From Caulobacteraceae bacterium (GTDB lineage: Bacteria > Pseudomonadota > Alphaproteobacteria > Caulobacterales > Caulobacteraceae): a DNA stretch of 34,044 nucleotides. How positions within the stretch are numbered: the first letter of the stretch is position 1; each line of letters opens with the position of its first letter. Shown here one piece after another: positions 32,695-34,044 of this stretch. The notes under the pieces are model-generated. The model did not search any database, was not told where the DNA came from, and worked only from the letters and a program-made list of their open reading frames with translations. The DNA lies in NCBI GenBank assembly GCA_019695035.1, contig JAIBAU010000025.1:1-34044 (forward strand), in the 5' to 3' direction. Position numbers and translations under genes: made by a program.

Positions 32695-33620
32695 CAGACG
32701 TCCTCCTGGCGGGACATCAGATGGATGAAGACGTCCTCGAGGGTCGGCTCGACCTCGGTCCAGCTCAGGGGAGGCTTGCGGTACGGAGCCACCACGGCGT
32801 CGAGCGCCCGGCGGTCGGTTCCCGACACGTGCAGGGCCAGGCCGAAGGGCGCGGCCATCTCCACCCCCGGCTGTCCGGCCAGCCGGGACGCCAGCCGGTC
32901 GGCTCCGGGGCCCTCCGCCCGGAGGGTGACCAGACGGGAGTCGGCGATGACGGCGTCCGCGGTCCCGCGCGCGATCAGTCGGCCGTAGGCGATGTAGGCG
33001 ATGTCATGACAACGCTCGGCCTCGTCCATGTAGTGGGTGGAGACCAGCACGGTCAGGCCGTCGGCCGCGAGGCCATGGATCTCGTCCCAGAACTCGCGAC
33101 GCGCTTTCGGATCGACCCCGGCGGTGGGCTCGTCGAGCAGCAACAACCGGGGCTCGTGCAGGATGGCCGCGGCCAGGGCCAGCCGCTGCTTCCAGCCACC
33201 CGAGAGCTTGCCGGCCAGCTGGTCCCGTCGGTTCTGCAGCCCCAGGCGGTCGAGGGAGGCGTCCACCCGGCGCTCCCGGTCGTCCAGGCCGTGCACCCGC
33301 GCCATGAACTGCAGGTTCTCGGCGATCGTCAGGTCCTCGTAGAGCGAGAAGCGCTGGGTCATGTAGCCCGTGCGCAGCTTGATCTCGCGGGCTTGGGTGC
33401 GGAAATCGCGGCCCAGCACCATCCCTTCGCCGCTGTCGGCGGTGAGCAGGCCGCACAGCATGCGCAGGGTGGTGGTCTTGCCCGAGCCGTTGGGGCCCAG
33501 GAAACCCGTGACCCGGCCGGTTCCGACCTGGATCGAGACGTCGTTCACCACGTGCTTGTCGCCAAACGACTTGTTCAGGCCGCGGACGTCGACGGCGAGG
33601 CTGGCCGGGGACGCGGCCAT
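32691..33620 (-). CDS. ABC exporter ATP-binding protein
   Basis: ATPase of 309 residues: Walker A GPNGSGKTT, Q-loop GYMTQRFSLYEDLTIAEN, signature LSGGWKQRLAL (Trp in place of the common Met), Walker B LLLLDEPTAGVDP and the switch His in VSTHYMDEA. The C-terminal 80 residues form the extra domain seen in YbhF/DrrA-type exporters. It lies between the adaptor gene (one base upstream of its ATG) and the permease (overlapping), so all three form one operon. The energised substrate is unknown. Confidence 0.92.
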   Translation of the reverse strand: MAASPASLAVDVRGLNKSFGDKHVVNDVSIQVGTGRVTGFLGPNGSGKTTTLRMLCGLLTADSGEGMVLGRDFRTQAREIKLRTGYMTQRFSLYEDLTIAENLQFMARVHGLDDRERRVDASLDRLGLQNRRDQLAGKLSGGWKQRLALAAAILHEPRLLLLDEPTAGVDPKARREFWDEIHGLAADGLTVLVSTHYMDEAERCHDIAYIAYGRLIARGTADAVIADSRLVTLRAEGPGADRLASRLAGQPGVEMAAPFGLALHVSGTDRRALDAVVAPYRKPPLSWTEVEPTLEDVFIHLMSRQEDVW

Positions 33621-33621
33621 G

Positions 33622-34044
33622 TCAGCGGCGCCCCGGCGGTGTGACGTCGACCGGCTGGCCGGGCGTCAGGGTGCGCGGTCGGTCGGGCCGGGCCTCGACG
33701 AGGAACACCAGCTTGTCACGGCTGTCGCGGCTGTAGATCACCGGCGGGGTGAACTCCGGGCGCGGCGAAACCCAGGTGACCGTGGCGCCCTGGGGCCCGC
33801 CGCAACCGTCGCAGCGGAAGGTCAGCCGCGCGCCGGGCCTGTAGAGGTTCACCTCGGTCTCGCGCACGAAGAAGCGCAGCTTGACGCGGGCGTCGGGCAG
33901 TAGCGCGACCACCGGCTGGTTGGCCGGGGCCCACTCCCCTTGTTGGAAGAAGACGTCCTCGACCCGCGCCTCCACGGGCGCCGCCGGCGCCAGCAGGCGG
34001 GCGCGGATCTCGGCCTCGCTCAGCGCCTCGGCGGCCTGGCCGGC
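33622..34044 (-). CDS. HlyD/membrane-fusion protein, C-terminal part (cut by window end)
   Basis: The frame is open to the last base of the window, so the N terminus lies outside. The visible 140 residues start in the helical hairpin (QAAEALSEAEIRARLLAPA) and continue into the biotinyl-lipoyl-like and beta-barrel domains (VEARVEDVFFQQGEWAPANQ, VKLRFFVRETEVNLYRPG, then VTPGQP-like LTPGQPVDVTPPGRR). This is the periplasmic adaptor that joins the ABC-2 permease to an outer-membrane channel. CDGCGG in the barrel is an uncommon cysteine pair for this family. The stop is one base before the ATPase start. Confidence 0.87.
   Translation of the reverse strand, partial: AGQAAEALSEAEIRARLLAPAAPVEARVEDVFFQQGEWAPANQPVVALLPDARVKLRFFVRETEVNLYRPGARLTFRCDGCGGPQGATVTWVSPRPEFTPPVIYSRDSRDKLVFLVEARPDRPRTLTPGQPVDVTPPGRR

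Overview
This is a 34 kb window of very GC-rich, densely packed bacterial chromosome. The coding style, the TonB-dependent receptor, the OprP-type porin, the two perfect EcfG-type (alphaproteobacterial general stress sigma factor) promoter matches and the ornithine decarboxylase / deoxyhypusine-synthase-like pair all suggest an alphaproteobacterium. Caulobacteraceae (Caulobacter, Phenylobacterium or Brevundimonas type) is most likely, but this is judged from gene content and not from a marker gene. I see no insertion sequence, phage, CRISPR array, tRNA or rRNA.

Layout. 74-4460: glutathione transferase, a thioredoxin-reductase-like flavoprotein, an MHS-type MFS carrier, a small periplasmic protein behind an EcfG-type promoter, and an alpha/beta hydrolase. 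4600-8267: ribonucleotide reductase large subunit (nrdA) with an NrdR box, diverging from a small ORF, a PAP2 phosphatase and a GDT1/UPF0016 manganese exporter. The exporter is preceded by a yybP-ykoY (manganese) riboswitch whose conserved 5' motif contains the stop codon of the PAP2 gene. 8276-13015: AhpD-like protein, bifunctional putA and a GT4 glycosyltransferase. 13116-18286: a phosphorus-uptake block on the minus strand, reading phnC-phnD-phnE, OprP-like porin, pstS, with Pho-box-like repeats before phnC and pstS. 18551-21008: ornithine/lysine decarboxylase and a deoxyhypusine-synthase-like (homospermidine-type) enzyme, each with a strong terminator. 21131-22737: a low-complexity protein, a lipoprotein and a class A acid phosphatase. 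22779-24655: aguA-aguB (agmatine to putrescine). 25060-29237: a TonB-dependent receptor followed by phoD, with a terminator between them and a Pho-box-like site upstream. 29539-31337: exported MsrA and an OmpA-family protein with 28 consecutive prolines. 31564-34044: an HlyD / ATPase / ABC-2 permease exporter, cut by the window end.

How the parts fit. Two themes recur. The first is phosphorus scavenging: outer-membrane entry (porin, TonB receptor), periplasmic hydrolysis (PhoD, class A acid phosphatase), capture (PstS, PhnD) and uptake (PhnCE), apparently under a common Pho-type control. The second is polyamine supply: decarboxylase, AguA/AguB and a DHS-like enzyme within about 6 kb. The best single non-coding signal is the manganese riboswitch that begins inside the upstream coding region.
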